DNA of 64,000 nt from Bacteroidota bacterium (GCA_016714005.1 JADJOA010000002.1:434001-498000), one strand, 5' to 3'; positions 32,150 to 42,661 are shown, counted from the stretch's first letter. Notes: generated by a model from the sequence alone, not told the origin. Made by a program: numbers and translations.

Positions 32150-33071
32150 CTAAACCAGTGTAATGTCAAACTGAACTAAATCTATAAACTCCTGCACACG
32201 CTCTTCCACTTCCTCCTGTGTAAGTCCAATGATTCTTTCCGTGCCAAATTTTTCTACGCAAAAAGATGCCATCGCTGATCCATAAATAATTCCGCGTTTC
32301 ATACTATCAAAAGAAATATCGCGGGCATGAGCAAGGTATCCAATAAAGCCCCCTGCAAAAGTATCGCCTGCACCGGTTGGGTCAAAAACTTCCTCTAATG
32401 GTAATGCTGGAGCAAAGAAAACCTGGTTATTGTGAAACAACAAAGCACCGTGTTCACCTTTTTAATCACTAAATATTTTGGTCCCCATGAAAGGATTTTT
32501 TTAGCCGCTTTAACCAAAGAATATTCATTAGTTAACTGGCGCGCTTCAGCATCGTTAACAGTAAGAACATCCACCATTTTAATGTTCTCCATTAAATCTT
32601 CCATAGCAATCTCCATCCAAAAGTTCATGGTGTCCATTACAATCAACTTGGGGCGTTTTTTCATACGCTGCATCACCTGCATCTGAATTTTAGGCATAAG
32701 GTTACCCAACATTAAAAATTCGCAATCTTGGTAACTGTCCGGTATGATGGGGTCAAATGTAGCGAGCACATTCAATTGTGTGTCTAATGTATCGCGTGTG
32801 TTCATATCGGTGTGATATTTACCGCTCCAGAAAAAGATTTTTCACCTTGCTTAATTTGCAAGCCTTCCGTTTTTATTCCATGATTATTAAACTCCTTAAT
32901 CATTGCTTGCGGAAAATCATCACCAACCACGCCTACAAGGTTTATATTTTTAGTAAAGTATGATGCGCTTAAAGATGCGTAAGTGGCGGCACCGCCTATT
33001 ATTTTATCTGTTTTTCCAAAGGGAGTTTCAATGGCATCGAATGCTACGGTGCCTACTACTAATAATGACAT
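32150..33071 (-). CDS. PfkB family carbohydrate/nucleoside kinase, two frameshifts
   Basis: Reading leftwards from 33071: MSLLVVGTVAFDAIETP, the glycine pair motif IIGGAATYASLSASYF (substrate site), VGVVGDDFP, VLTVNDAEARQL and the PfkB signature 2 DPTGAGDTFAGGF with the catalytic Asp. The frame changes near 32810 and near 32455. The family phosphorylates sugars, nucleosides or related alcohols using ATP; GGAATYAS and the lack of sugar-specific residues do not let me choose between adenosine-, ribo- and fructokinase. Repaired length is ~307 residues, normal for the family. Confidence 0.87.
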
Positions 33072-33206
33072 ATTTTATGATGTGATGAGTTATAAATTAG
33101 CTGGCGAAGCTACATCATTTTATGTAAAACTCCTTGCTCATTTACCTATTCATTTCTCTTACTCAAAACCTCTTTATTCTTTCATTTTATCTACTAAATA
33201 AACATT

Positions 33207-33214
33207 TAGGTTTG
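33207..33214 (+). promoter_or_regulatory. Promoter -7 box before the 33230 gene
   Basis: TAGGTTTG fits TAnnTTTG and ends 16 bases before the ATG at 33230. Confidence 0.5.
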
Positions 33215-33229
33215 TGTAAAAATAAATAG

Positions 33230-35241
33230 ATGGAAAGAATTACGCCCTTTATTGCTGTGTTGCTTTTAGCTTTTTCTCTTCAGGCGCAAAATAAATTTCC
33301 ACAGGAAAAAATAAATGCTGCATTAAATTATAATGCAGTTAATAAGTGGGTTGCGGATGGCAAACAAACTCAATCGTTGCAAACATCAAGTCCTTTTAGT
33401 GTTCTGAATAAAATGCAAAATTTTAGCGTCCCTGATGTTATTGCTTTGCAGAATTTTACTCCACTGGCAAGCGATACTTTAATAGTTGGCATTGTACCAA
33501 ATGATACATTGATAATTTCCGGCAACTGGAATCATGATGGACCAATTTGGGTATTTAATAATGGGGTTTTAATTTTTGATAGTGCTAACGTTACCAATAC
33601 CAATGGCGATTTAATTGTTTGGCAGAGCGGTAAAGTAATTGCCGATTCCTCTTCTTTCTTTTTTCCCCAACAATATTTTTACGAACGAAGTTTTATTGCC
33701 GTACAAAATGCGCAGCTATCCTTTACCAACTGCAATTTTAATTTCAGCGGCATGTCTCATAATTTGGTGCTTGCAGATTCTGCAATGGCTACTTTTAACA
33801 ATATACACCACAACGATTGGACAACATGCGGCATGTTTGGTGCTCCAACGCTAAACATTAATGGCTGTAATCTCACAGGTGAATATATTTTAGCAGGTAC
33901 ATCACAATCAGCTTTTAAAAATGCCGATACGCTTTTGCTTTGGCATTATTTGCCCGACAGCGCTATTGTAAATTATTCTTTTCCTGCGGGCGATACAGTC
34001 TATAATTATACTTTCAATAATTCTGTTGCAGGAGTTGATGGTGTTGGATACAGTGTAATTGCTGACAGCTGCCATACCGTTTGGTGGGCTTTAATGCCGG
34101 TTAATGGCTCTGATGTTACCATCAGTAATTCAACTTTAAGAGCCATAGGCAACTGGTTTGAAAGAGGAGATACCGCGAATGTTATTGGCATTTTTAATAA
34201 CAGCAACTACACAAATTACAATGTTCCGCTGATGGACCGCAATCAGCAACTTATTAATTCTTATGTACAAACATGGAGCATGTATGTGTTTGACTCTTCA
34301 CAAATTTTTATTGATAGCTGCCAGCTTGGAGAAGTAGGTACACAGCAACAAGCATCAGTCCTTTCGCAGGATTTTATTTTGGATGGTTCAGGCGGTTATT
34401 TCTGGGCTACAGATTCATCGGGAATTATTGCTTCTAATGTTGCAGTTTATACAACGGTGAGAAGTGAGAAGAAAGGAATTTTTTTGTTGGCATATAGCCT
34501 GCATCCCTTTACTGCTCCATCGGCTATTGGAGAAAGCGTTGTTGTATGTGCACAAAATATATTGGGGGGCGACCCGGTTGCTTTCAGTAAAAGTACGGCA
34601 TGGCTTCAAAATATTTCAGCACCAGATACTGTTGCGGTAAATACAACTTCTGCAATTAATGGTTCAGCATGGATTGACCAGGGCCGCTTGGCAGTTGGAT
34701 GGATTTTGGTAGTTACAGTTTGTCTTATGCTTCAATTGCAAATGGTGTATGGTATCCTTTGGTAGTAGATTCTGTTACAGAAATACGCAATAGCGTGCTT
34801 GCATTAATAAATACGCAAGGACTCGCAGTTGGCGATTATTTATTCAGGCTTACTATAAAAAATAATTTGGGAGATAGCGTAGAAAGCTACAAACCTTTTT
34901 ACATTACACAGCAAGTATCAATTGAAGAAGCACAAACACGTACTGATTATTTTTTCATTCATCCAAATCCGGTACGCAATGTTTCCGAAATTATTTTTAA
35001 AACTATTTATTCCGATAATATTATTGAAGTAAAAAATATGGCAGGTCAGGTTTTATTTAATGATGAGACGCCCTCTTGCATCAATGTATGCAAATATGTG
35101 GTTGATTTTAGTTTTCTTGCACCGGGAATTTATGTTGTATCACTACACAATCAGTTTGTAACCATGCATAAAAAAATAATTAAACAATTACGGACTTGCT
35201 GCAATTTTACCTTATACCAACTTTACTTGGAATTGGTTTAA
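33230..35241 (+). CDS. Secreted T9SS-sorted protein, one frameshift
   Basis: A signal peptide (FIAVLLLAFSLQAQ) begins a ~670-residue protein rich in beta structure. Several regions look like right-handed parallel beta-helix rungs (LIVGIVPNDTLIISGNW, FTNCNFNFSG, TLNINGCNLTG, VTISNSTLRAIG). The end (FFIHPNPVRNVSEIIF, LAPGIYVVSLHNQFV, KKIIKQ) is a type A T9SS sorting domain. The frame changes near 34700-34720. The final codons after KKIIKQ may be an artefact of another indel, since sorting domains normally end there; the true stop may lie a few codons earlier. The substrate is unknown; beta-helix proteins of this sort are often glycan-acting or adhesive. Confidence 0.82.
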
Positions 35242-35756
35242 GCGCTGCATGTGGCTTGCGTGTTTTCTTTCCGTTGTTTTTAGTTTCATTGCTGGGTTAC
35301 TTAGGTAAACTATCCATCACCGAAAACTTTTTGTGGCTTACGCAGTTGCCTGCTGTTATAACCTTTGGCGTTGCATCTGTTATAGAAATTGTTGCTTACT
35401 TTATTCCATTAATTGATCACTTGCTTGATGCCGTTACCATACCCTCTTCTATTGTAAGCGGTATAGTTTTATTTGCATCAATGTTTCCCGAAAACGAATC
35501 TTTAATAAAATGGGCAATGGCAATTCTTGCCGGAGGTGGCACTGCAGGATTGGTGAGCAGCGTAACTTCTCTTGCCAGATTTAAATCAACTGCATTTACA
35601 GCAGGGCTTGGCAATCCGTTAATAGCTTTTACTGAAACTATTGGTTCAATTATCATTTCAGGTCTTAGCATTCTGTTTCCTTTTTTTGTAATATTGGTTA
35701 TAGCCGTGCTTATTTATCTGGGAATTAAAACCAGTAGTTTTATAAAACGAACATAG
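35196..35756 (+). CDS. DUF4126 family integral membrane protein
   Basis: The 186-residue protein has four or five hydrophobic helices and the DUF4126 start pattern LLGIGLSAACGLRVFFPLF, then GVASVIEIVAYFIPLIDH and GNPLIAFTETIGSI. It starts at a TTG that overlaps the end of the previous gene as read. The function of DUF4126 is not known. It lies 19 bases before the TlpA-like gene. Confidence 0.78.
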   Translation: MLQFYLIPTLLGIGLSAACGLRVFFPLFLVSLLGYLGKLSITENFLWLTQLPAVITFGVASVIEIVAYFIPLIDHLLDAVTIPSSIVSGIVLFASMFPENESLIKWAMAILAGGGTAGLVSSVTSLARFKSTAFTAGLGNPLIAFTETIGSIIISGLSILFPFFVILVIAVLIYLGIKTSSFIKRT

Positions 35757-35775
35757 TACAATCAACTTTTTTATC

Positions 35776-36937
35776 ATGCTTAAATCTATTGCATTAGTAA
35801 CCGGAATATGGAGAGCAACACTCTCATTGCCCGATGCCGAACTTCCATTTAATTTTAAAGTAAACGATAATGCAAAAGGTTATACCATAGAAATTATTAA
35901 TGCCGATGAAAAAATATTGGTTGATGAAATTTCTTTTCAAGGAGATTCGGTTTTTATAAAGCTGCCCGTTTTTGATAGTGAGATAAGAACAAAGGTGAGC
36001 GATAAACAAATGACCGGTAATTGGATTAATTATTCGCGCAAAACAAATCAGCTAATTCCTTTCAATGCCAAAGCTAGTGTAAGCGAAAGGTTTATTGCGA
36101 ATAAAAAAGACAGCAGCATTAACTTAAGCAGCCGATACGAAGTTTGGTTTAGCCCTCACAACAAAGATTCTTCTTTGGCAATTGCGTTGTTTAACCAAAC
36201 AGGCAAAAAAGTACATGGCACCTTTTTAACCACCACAGGAGATTATCGCTACTTAGAAGGAATTGTCAATGGAGATAGTTTGTTTATGAGTTGCTTTGAT
36301 GGGGCACATGCATACTTGTTTAAAGCAAAAGTTGATGGACAAAAAATTAATGGCTTTGTATTATTCCGGCAACCACTGGAAAGAAGAGTGGATTGCAACA
36401 AAGAACGACACCATTGAATTGCCCGATGCAGATAACATAACCAAACTAAAAGCCGGGCAAAACACCGTATCGTTTAACTTTAAAAATTTAGATGGCAGCG
36501 ATTTTCTTTTTCCTAATGATGAATACAAAGACAAGGTAACCGTGTTACAAATAATGGGTTCGTGGTGCCCAAACTGCATGGACGAAACAGCTTTTCTTTC
36601 TCCATTTTACAACCGCTATAAATCGAAAGGCTTTGAAGTAATTGGTCTTTCGTTTGAAAAAACAGATGATTTTACAAAGGCTGTTAGTCTAATAAATAGA
36701 ACTAAGGTTAAGTATAATGTTAACTATCGTTTACTTGCAGCAGGCAACCGCAGTTTAGCATCTCAAAACATGAGTATGTTAGAAAAAATAAACGGCTACC
36801 CCACCACCATTTTTATTGATAAGAAAGGTATTGTTCGCAAAATACATACGGGTTTTACCGGACCTGCCACCGGTAAGTATTACGAAAAGTTTAAAGATGA
36901 TTTTACAACGTTTATAGAAAAGTTGCTATCTGAATAA
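35776..36937 (+). CDS. TlpA-like thioredoxin-fold protein, one frameshift
   Basis: The C-terminal half is a TlpA/AhpC-TSA thioredoxin domain with the CxxC site in MGSWCPNCMDETAFL and the cis-Pro loop KINGYPTTIFIDKKG. The N-terminal ~200 residues form a beta-rich domain (TGIWRATLSL, ELPFNFKV, YEVWFSP). The frame changes near 36355. Such proteins reduce or isomerise disulfides in the periplasm and are usually lipoproteins or have a signal peptide. None is seen here, so the true start may lie upstream behind another indel, or the protein is truncated. Confidence 0.83.
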
Positions 36938-36940
36938 TTT

Positions 36941-37588
36941 TTAACCCACATTTTCTATCTCCCCATTCCTGTTATAAAACCTGTTGCTCGATGTGCCAAT
37001 ATCAGCAAACCCATCATTATTAAAATTCAGTTTGGCAATTACCTTTTCTATGTCGGCAGGTGTAACTGTTCTTTTAGCAGGGTCAACTCCTTCGTAACCT
37101 GTTTTCTCCCAACCATCATATCGCCATGGTGTATCAACCAAAGTGCCACGCGCAGCCATAATGCCCGGGTTGCCTCTACCGCGTAAATCATAATCAGGGT
37201 GCACAAGCCCAAGGCTATGCCCATATTCATGCGCAGCCGTTGTTGATTTACCAAGATTATCACTTGTAACAAAAAAACCACAGTTGTCACCCAAACACAT
37301 TTCACTTCGGTTTGTTGATACCCCTTTGCCCGCGGGTTTATCATCTTCTATACGTACAAAAAGTTTACGCCCGTCTGCATTTACTTTAAGCATAGCAAGC
37401 ACTTCTTTCTCTGTTGCGAGCTCAAAAGTTATATTAAATGCAATTTTAAAACGCTCTCCATTAATAAAAGTTACAGCATTGGCAGCATTATACATGGTTT
37501 CAATTTCAGATGTAATTGCTTTACCTGTTTCTTCAATGGCGGCATTGCCGTAAAAAATAAAATGCGATTGAATGGTGGCGGTGTTCAT
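36941..37588 (-). CDS. Metzincin-type zinc metalloprotease without signal peptide
   Basis: The 215-residue protein holds the full metzincin zinc site HEYGHSLGLVH (His120, Glu121, His124, His130) and a downstream Met-turn candidate in GIMAARG (Met144). The N-terminus (MNTATIQSHFIFYGNAA) is not a signal peptide and no membrane segment is visible, so the protein appears cytoplasmic or exported by another route. Close homologues were not recognised by eye. It lies between the TlpA-like gene (convergent, three bases apart) and a secreted phosphoesterase gene (33 bases upstream on the same strand). Confidence 0.8.
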   Translation of the reverse strand: MNTATIQSHFIFYGNAAIEETGKAITSEIETMYNAANAVTFINGERFKIAFNITFELATEKEVLAMLKVNADGRKLFVRIEDDKPAGKGVSTNRSEMCLGDNCGFFVTSDNLGKSTTAAHEYGHSLGLVHPDYDLRGRGNPGIMAARGTLVDTPWRYDGWEKTGYEGVDPAKRTVTPADIEKVIAKLNFNNDGFADIGTSSNRFYNRNGEIENVG

Positions 37589-37621
37589 AGTTAATGAATG
37601 TTTCTAATGTGCTGTGCTTTT

Positions 37622-38764
37622 TTACTGCTTAACAAGTTTAACAAGCTGTTTTTTGTTATTGATTACAAATTCTGCAACATAAATTGCAGGGGGTAAAAAA
37701 CCAAGATCAATAATCAGGGGCTCACCTGAAAATAAATTAAATTTATTCGCTTCAAAAACTCTTTTCCCTGATGTTTCAGCTATAAGGAATTTGTCAACAT
37801 TCAAATCTTTTGTACACGATAATGAAATATAATTTGAAAATAATCTAGGGTTAACTGAAACCAGTTGTTCTGTTTTGTTCTTATGCTCAAAAACTGACAC
37901 TGCGCCCTTCCAACAACTTGTAATTGGTTGTTCTAAAGCAGCATCACATGCATAACGCAAACCATACATATCTTCAATAGTGCGCAAAAGAGTATGATGA
38001 TCTATATAATCAGTATACAATCCTCCCTTTACCATTTCGCCACAAAACAAAGTAGTTATCGGATTATTGGAAGAATCATTTTCATCAAAAGTGAGTATAA
38101 ATAAACTGTTGTTATTTTTTGCCCACTGAATATATCCACTCATGTTAGTTTGCAACCAATTGTCACCTGCAACAATTCTATCAGGGTCATTACCTGAATC
38201 CATACTATTCGAATCGTTTGGCACAACAAGACATAACGTTGGAAGAAAATTGAAATTCTGAAATGGAAAATAAGTAAGTGGTTGTACTAATGTATCAGGA
38301 AAGTTAAAGATGCCTGTTCCCATCCAGTTTGATGCAGGATTGTGGTTACGAGAGTAGAAACTGTTAGAAATCCCATCAAATCCGGGATAAGGTAAATCCT
38401 CATGAAAAGAATAAAATGTGTAGCCAGAGTCTAAAAGCTGGATACCAAGATTATCGGTATTAAAAGGGTGAACAGGCATTAAATTGTTGGTTACGCTTTG
38501 GTTACAACCTGAAAAAAGGTGTAGATAATTAGGCTGGCTCGGATGTGTAAGAGCCAGTGATTGTGTAAAGAGTGCAGTGCATGAGTCTTGTGCAATGCTA
38601 TTTATGTAAGGTGCGTGAACACTTCCTATAATTTGATTGTATGAGTGATCTTCTAATACTACAATAACAACATGGTCAGGAATTGGTAATGCCTGCGAGT
38701 AAATATTCAGTCGCCCAAAAACAACAAACAAAAATATTATGTAGAATTTTAAACTAAAGCTCAT
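37622..38764 (-). CDS. Secreted phosphoesterase (PLC/acid phosphatase family) with T9SS sorting domain
   Basis: The ATG at 38764 opens a signal peptide (KFYIIFLFVVFGRLNIYSQ); an earlier ATG at 38779 is possible. The phosphoesterase start is PDHVVIVVLEDHSYNQIIG, with THPSQPNYLHLFSG, NWLQTNMSGYIQWAK, ILTFDENDS and DHHTLLRTIEDMYGL following, the pattern of PF04185 phospholipase C/acid phosphatases. The last ~80 residues (LFSNYISLSC, LPPAIYVAEFVINNKKQLVKL) form a type A T9SS sorting domain. It should hydrolyse phosphate esters outside the cell. The gene is intact. Confidence 0.87.
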   Translation of the reverse strand: MSFSLKFYIIFLFVVFGRLNIYSQALPIPDHVVIVVLEDHSYNQIIGSVHAPYINSIAQDSCTALFTQSLALTHPSQPNYLHLFSGCNQSVTNNLMPVHPFNTDNLGIQLLDSGYTFYSFHEDLPYPGFDGISNSFYSRNHNPASNWMGTGIFNFPDTLVQPLTYFPFQNFNFLPTLCLVVPNDSNSMDSGNDPDRIVAGDNWLQTNMSGYIQWAKNNNSLFILTFDENDSSNNPITTLFCGEMVKGGLYTDYIDHHTLLRTIEDMYGLRYACDAALEQPITSCWKGAVSVFEHKNKTEQLVSVNPRLFSNYISLSCTKDLNVDKFLIAETSGKRVFEANKFNLFSGEPLIIDLGFLPPAIYVAEFVINNKKQLVKLVKQ

Positions 38765-38876
38765 CGTTTTTAATATCACTAACCAAATGTAAAAAAATCG
38801 TTTAGACTTCTTAAAAATAAGGGCAGTTTGTTACCATGTTTCATTTCATATTTTTGAATCCTTATTAAGACACGGT

Positions 38877-39660
38877 ATGAAACAAGTTTGTTTTATTTTT
38901 TTTATAATTATTATGGCCTCCTGCAAAAGCAAAGATGGCGATTATACTTTTTTCTCTGAATCTGATGACGCAAAGATGGGCGCAGCTATGCACCAGCAAA
39001 TTTTAAACGATAGTAAGTTTAATATTCTTGATACGGCAAAATACAAAACAGCATATCAAAAGTTATATAGTATGCGTGATGCTATTCTAAACTCTGGAAA
39101 AATTTTACACAAAGACGAATTTGAATGGAACCTGTACATTGTAAAAGACGATAGCGTTAACAATGCATTTTGCACACCGGGTGGTTACATTTATGTTTAC
39201 ACCGGGCTGATAAAATTTCTACAAACAGAAGAAGAGTTGGCTGGTGTAATTGGGCATGAAATGGCACATGCCGATATGCGCCACAGCACAGATCAAATGA
39301 CAAAAGCCTACGGACTAAAAGTTTTAATTGCATTAATTGCAGGGGAAGATTACTCGCAATATTTAGAAGCAGGAGAAAGTTTATTACAATTATCTTTTAG
39401 TAGAAGTGATGAGAAGGAGGCAGATTTAAAATCGGTATCTTATTTATGTGAGACGGATTATAACGCCTCAGCCTTTGCGCAGTTTTTTAAACGCATACAG
39501 GAAACAGAACAAGATTCGAGAATGCTGCAGTTTTGAGTACGCATCCTAATCCCGAAAACCGTGTAGAAAATATTATTGCCGAATGGAAAAAACTTTGCAA
39601 TAACGAAGGGAAGGACTTTACAGTCTCTTACAAACAACTGAAAGAAAGTTTAGCCCTGTA
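38877..39660 (+). CDS. M48 family metalloprotease lipoprotein, one frameshift
   Basis: A lipoprotein signal (CFIFFIIIMASC) precedes a BepA/LoiP-like M48 domain with the zinc motif HEMAH in GVIGHEMAHADMRH and the third ligand in SDEKEADLKSV. A T is missing from the run at 39531-39534; restored, the end reads FLSTHPNPENRVENI and the stop falls at 39658-39660. The enzyme probably degrades or assists folding of envelope proteins. The next gene starts at the base after the stop, so the two are coupled. Confidence 0.88.
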
Positions 39661-40929
39661 ATGTCTGTTTATTTTCAAAAATTTGGTTTTGGCGATTATA
39701 ATATAACCAACAAAATTAAGCCTGATACTTTTTTATCGGTAGTAATTCCATGTTACAATGAGCCTGATTTGTTGCGCACACTCCAAAGTTTATTTGATTG
39801 CAGCGAAACATTGTTTCCTGTTGAAGTAACTGTGGTAATTAATTCTTCGGAGACCGATAGCGAAGAAGTTTTACAACAAAATAATAAGACACAGAGTAAG
39901 GCAGCGATTTGGATGAGCAACCATAAAAAAGAAAAAATAATTTTTCACATTCTTAATGCACCAAATCTTCCTGCTAAACATGCCGGTGTTGGGCTTGCCC
40001 GCAAAATAGGAATGGATTGTGCCGCCATGCGTTTTTGCGAAATACAAAAGACTGATGGTGTAATAATTTGCTTAGATGCTGATTGCACTGTTGCAAATAA
40101 CTATTTATGTGAACTTGAAAATCATTTTATAAAAAATAAAAACACTACCGGTTGCAGTATTTACTTTGAACATCCGCTCTCCGGTGATTTATCAGAGCAG
40201 CACTATCATGCTATTACCGATTACGAGTTGTTTTTACGTTACTATCGTTTGTCGCTTTTCAATACAGGTTTTCCGTATCATTTTCATACCATAGGCTCCA
40301 GCATGGCAGTGCGCAACAACGTTTACCAAAAACAGGGCGGCATGAACAGGCGCAAAGCGGGAGAAGATTTTTATTTTTTGCATAAAGTATTTCCTCTTGG
40401 GAATTTTACAGAGCTGAATACAACCTGTGTTTATCCTTCGGCACGCGAATCAATGCGTGTGCCGTTTGGAACCGGAAGTGCAGTTACTAAAATTTTAAAG
40501 CACGAAAGTAATTTGTCCGAAGAATACAAAAGCTATAACTTTAACATTTTTAAAGACCTTAAAAAATTGTTTGATGTGGGGCATGTTTTTTATGAACTCT
40601 CTGCTGAAAAAATTTTGTCAGAAGTTGATCAGTTGCCAGTTTCTGTTAAAACGTTTTTATTGCAAAACAATATCTCCGAAAAAATTATTGAACTCCAGGA
40701 CAACAGCGCATCTTCCACTCAATTCTTAAACAGGTTTTGGCGTTGGTTTGATGGGTTTATGGTTTTAAAGTTTGTACACTTTGCTCGCGATAATTTTTAC
40801 GCGAATGAAAATATAGAAGTGTGTTGTGATAATTTACTATATGGACTATCTAAAAGCACTAACCAAATCCCACAAAAAAAACAACTGCTTTTTTTAATGC
40901 GTGATATTGACAGGAATATTTCCTTATAG
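39661..40929 (+). CDS. Glycosyltransferase family 2
   Basis: The GT-A start is clear (LSVVIPCYNEPDLLRTLQSL), and the metal/nucleotide DxD-type motif lies in VIICLDADCTVANNY. A later GEDFYFLHKV fits the acceptor-binding ED motif. There are no membrane helices. The protein follows the M48 gene with no gap. The C-terminal ~150 residues have no family resemblance that I recognise. It should transfer a sugar from a nucleotide donor to an unknown acceptor. The gene is intact. Confidence 0.85.
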   Translation: MSVYFQKFGFGDYNITNKIKPDTFLSVVIPCYNEPDLLRTLQSLFDCSETLFPVEVTVVINSSETDSEEVLQQNNKTQSKAAIWMSNHKKEKIIFHILNAPNLPAKHAGVGLARKIGMDCAAMRFCEIQKTDGVIICLDADCTVANNYLCELENHFIKNKNTTGCSIYFEHPLSGDLSEQHYHAITDYELFLRYYRLSLFNTGFPYHFHTIGSSMAVRNNVYQKQGGMNRRKAGEDFYFLHKVFPLGNFTELNTTCVYPSARESMRVPFGTGSAVTKILKHESNLSEEYKSYNFNIFKDLKKLFDVGHVFYELSAEKILSEVDQLPVSVKTFLLQNNISEKIIELQDNSASSTQFLNRFWRWFDGFMVLKFVHFARDNFYANENIEVCCDNLLYGLSKSTNQIPQKKQLLFLMRDIDRNISL

Positions 40930-40970
40930 TTGTTATTGCTTCAATTTTATATTTTCGTCATAGTATTTTT

Positions 40971-41651
40971 ATGTACACCGAAGCCAAGTACTGGTACCTC
41001 CGTAATCACAAATTATTCTGGATGCTCAACAACAGCCAGATAAAACAGTTGTGCATTATTACCAGATTTAAAGAGGCGGTAAAAGGTGACATCATTTATT
41101 TTTCTGATAGCGATGAACCTAAAATTTATTTTTTAAAAAAAGGGAACATTAAAATTGTAGAGCTTGATGAAAACGGCAATGAGCAAATTAAGGAAGTAAT
41201 AATGCAGGGAGATTTGTTTGGAGAGCTAAGCCTTGATAATACGGTAAAGAGTAACGAGTTTGCACAGGCACTTACTAAAGAGGTTACTATTTGCAGTTTC
41301 TTATTGAAAGATTTTGAGCACCTGATGGAGGAAAACCCAAACCTTGCAGTTTCTTATACAAAGTTTGTTGGATTTAAATTGAAAAGGCTTCGCAATAATT
41401 ACTCTAACCTTATATCGAAAGATGCGCGCCATCGTTTTGTTTCTTTTTTAAAAGATTGGAGTATGCGAGAGGGAAAGACTGAAGGGAAAAAAGTAGTACT
41501 TGAAAACTACCTTACCCAGCAGGATATTGCCCAGGTTATATGCACATCGCGCCAAACCACTGTTCAGCTCATTACCGATTTTGAAACCGAAAAACAGATT
41601 GTTTACACTCGTAAACAAATCGTTATTGAAAATATAGAAACACTGAAATGA
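40971..41651 (+). CDS. Crp/Fnr family transcriptional regulator
   Basis: The N-terminal ~125 residues form the cyclic-nucleotide-type beta roll (GDIIYFSDSDEPKIYFLKKG, MQGDLFGELSL). A long dimer helix (SYTKFVGFKLKRLRNNYSNL) leads to the winged helix-turn-helix (NYLTQQDIAQVICTSRQTTVQLI). No Fnr-type N-terminal cysteine cluster is present, and the ligand is unknown. Two copies of a TGTAA-N6-TTACA palindrome follow immediately downstream, ahead of two separate promoters, which makes these its likely targets. The gene is intact. Confidence 0.92.
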   Translation: MYTEAKYWYLRNHKLFWMLNNSQIKQLCIITRFKEAVKGDIIYFSDSDEPKIYFLKKGNIKIVELDENGNEQIKEVIMQGDLFGELSLDNTVKSNEFAQALTKEVTICSFLLKDFEHLMEENPNLAVSYTKFVGFKLKRLRNNYSNLISKDARHRFVSFLKDWSMREGKTEGKKVVLENYLTQQDIAQVICTSRQTTVQLITDFETEKQIVYTRKQIVIENIETLK

Positions 41652-41672
41652 CTTTGCTTTTCTTGCTTCAGA

Positions 41673-41688
41673 TGTAATCTGCTTTACA
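41673..41688. promoter_or_regulatory. Putative Crp/Fnr operator 1, TGTAA-N6-TTACA
   Basis: TGTAA (41673-41677) and TTACA (41684-41688) form a perfect 5-bp dyad with a six-base spacer. The dyad centre (41680.5) is 28.5 bp before the first base of the -7 box at 41709. With the transcription start ~7 bases after the box, this places the site near -41.5, the classical class II activator position. Confidence 0.7.
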
Positions 41689-41708
41689 TTTTGCCATTTA
41701 AACAAACA

Positions 41709-41716
41709 TAACTTTG
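41709..41716 (+). promoter_or_regulatory. Promoter -7 box before the outer-membrane protein gene
   Basis: TAACTTTG matches TAnnTTTG. It covers a TTG at 41714 that could be mistaken for a start codon, so translation should begin at ATG 41732. Confidence 0.65.
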
Positions 41717-41731
41717 CCTGAAAAATACTCC

Positions 41732-42661
41732 ATGATTAAACTAAAAACAGTTTTTATTACTTTATTCTTTTTTTCAAAGCTTCCTTTTATTCAGGCACAA
41801 GGTTGCAGTGATGCTGGGTTTTGTTCCATTGGCGATATTAAAACCAACGGAACTCAAGAAGACAGTTTACCTCCTAACCATTTATTTTTTGCTGGTTCCT
41901 TTTCAGTGGGACAGAATGATATCAACTATTTAAATCCATATATTGAATACGGTAATGCATTTAACAAAAGGTTTAATGCACAGGTAAAACTTACTTCGCA
42001 ATTTGCATCAGGCAAGCTTTATAATAATTTTAATTTATCGGATGCAATTATAAATACCCGCTATCTTATACTAAAGGACAGTAATAAGCTAAGTATTACA
42101 AATGGTATAAAATTGCCACTTAATAATGCAAATACAAAAAATGAAAATGACTTATCATTACCGTTGGAATACCAGTCAAGCCTTGGCACTGTTGATTATA
42201 TTTTAGGATTGAGTTATTTTCCAAAAAACCATTGGGAATTTAGCACCGCCATTCAACTACCGGTATTTAATTTTAATGATAATTCTTTTTCACCTGCCGA
42301 TTACACTCCCGCAGATGCCGATGGGTTTAGCCCCACTAATAAATTCAGGCGCGCTCCAGATATTTTGCTGAGGGTAGGCTATCTGATAAAAATTGGATCA
42401 AGGCTTAAAGCCAAGCCTAATCTTTTAAGTATTTATCATTTGGCTAATGACTCTTATGAAGACGCAAACGGAAATAAAAATATTATTTCGGGCTCAGCAG
42501 GTATTACGTTAAATGCCGGATTGATTTTGACCTATAAAGTAAACAAGATTAGCGCAGTTGAATTTACTGCTGCCGCTCCTTTTGTTGTAAGAGAAAAACG
42601 ACCTGACGGGCTAACCCGTTCTGTAGTAACAAACTTAGAGTATAAAATTTATTTTTACTAA
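41732..42661 (+). CDS. Putative outer-membrane beta-barrel protein
   Basis: The ATG at 41732 opens a signal peptide (LKTVFITLFFFSKLPFIQAQ). The remaining ~285 residues alternate polar and hydrophobic in short strands (LFFAGSFSVGQND, WEFSTAIQLPVFNFND, ILLRVGYLIKIGS) and end in an aromatic residue (NLEYKIYFY), the hallmark of an outer-membrane barrel. A short Cys-containing motif (GCSDAGFCSIGD) near the mature N-terminus is unusual. I do not recognise the specific family; a phenol-degradation-type transporter barrel is possible. The upstream Crp-type site suggests regulation by the adjacent regulator. Confidence 0.75.
   Translation: MIKLKTVFITLFFFSKLPFIQAQGCSDAGFCSIGDIKTNGTQEDSLPPNHLFFAGSFSVGQNDINYLNPYIEYGNAFNKRFNAQVKLTSQFASGKLYNNFNLSDAIINTRYLILKDSNKLSITNGIKLPLNNANTKNENDLSLPLEYQSSLGTVDYILGLSYFPKNHWEFSTAIQLPVFNFNDNSFSPADYTPADADGFSPTNKFRRAPDILLRVGYLIKIGSRLKAKPNLLSIYHLANDSYEDANGNKNIISGSAGITLNAGLILTYKVNKISAVEFTAAAPFVVREKRPDGLTRSVVTNLEYKIYFY

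Noticed and set aside
41714..41731. TTG at 41714 as the start of the outer-membrane protein
   Set aside because: It lies inside the TAACTTTG -7 box, so it would not be on the transcript; the ATG at 41732 begins the signal peptide cleanly.
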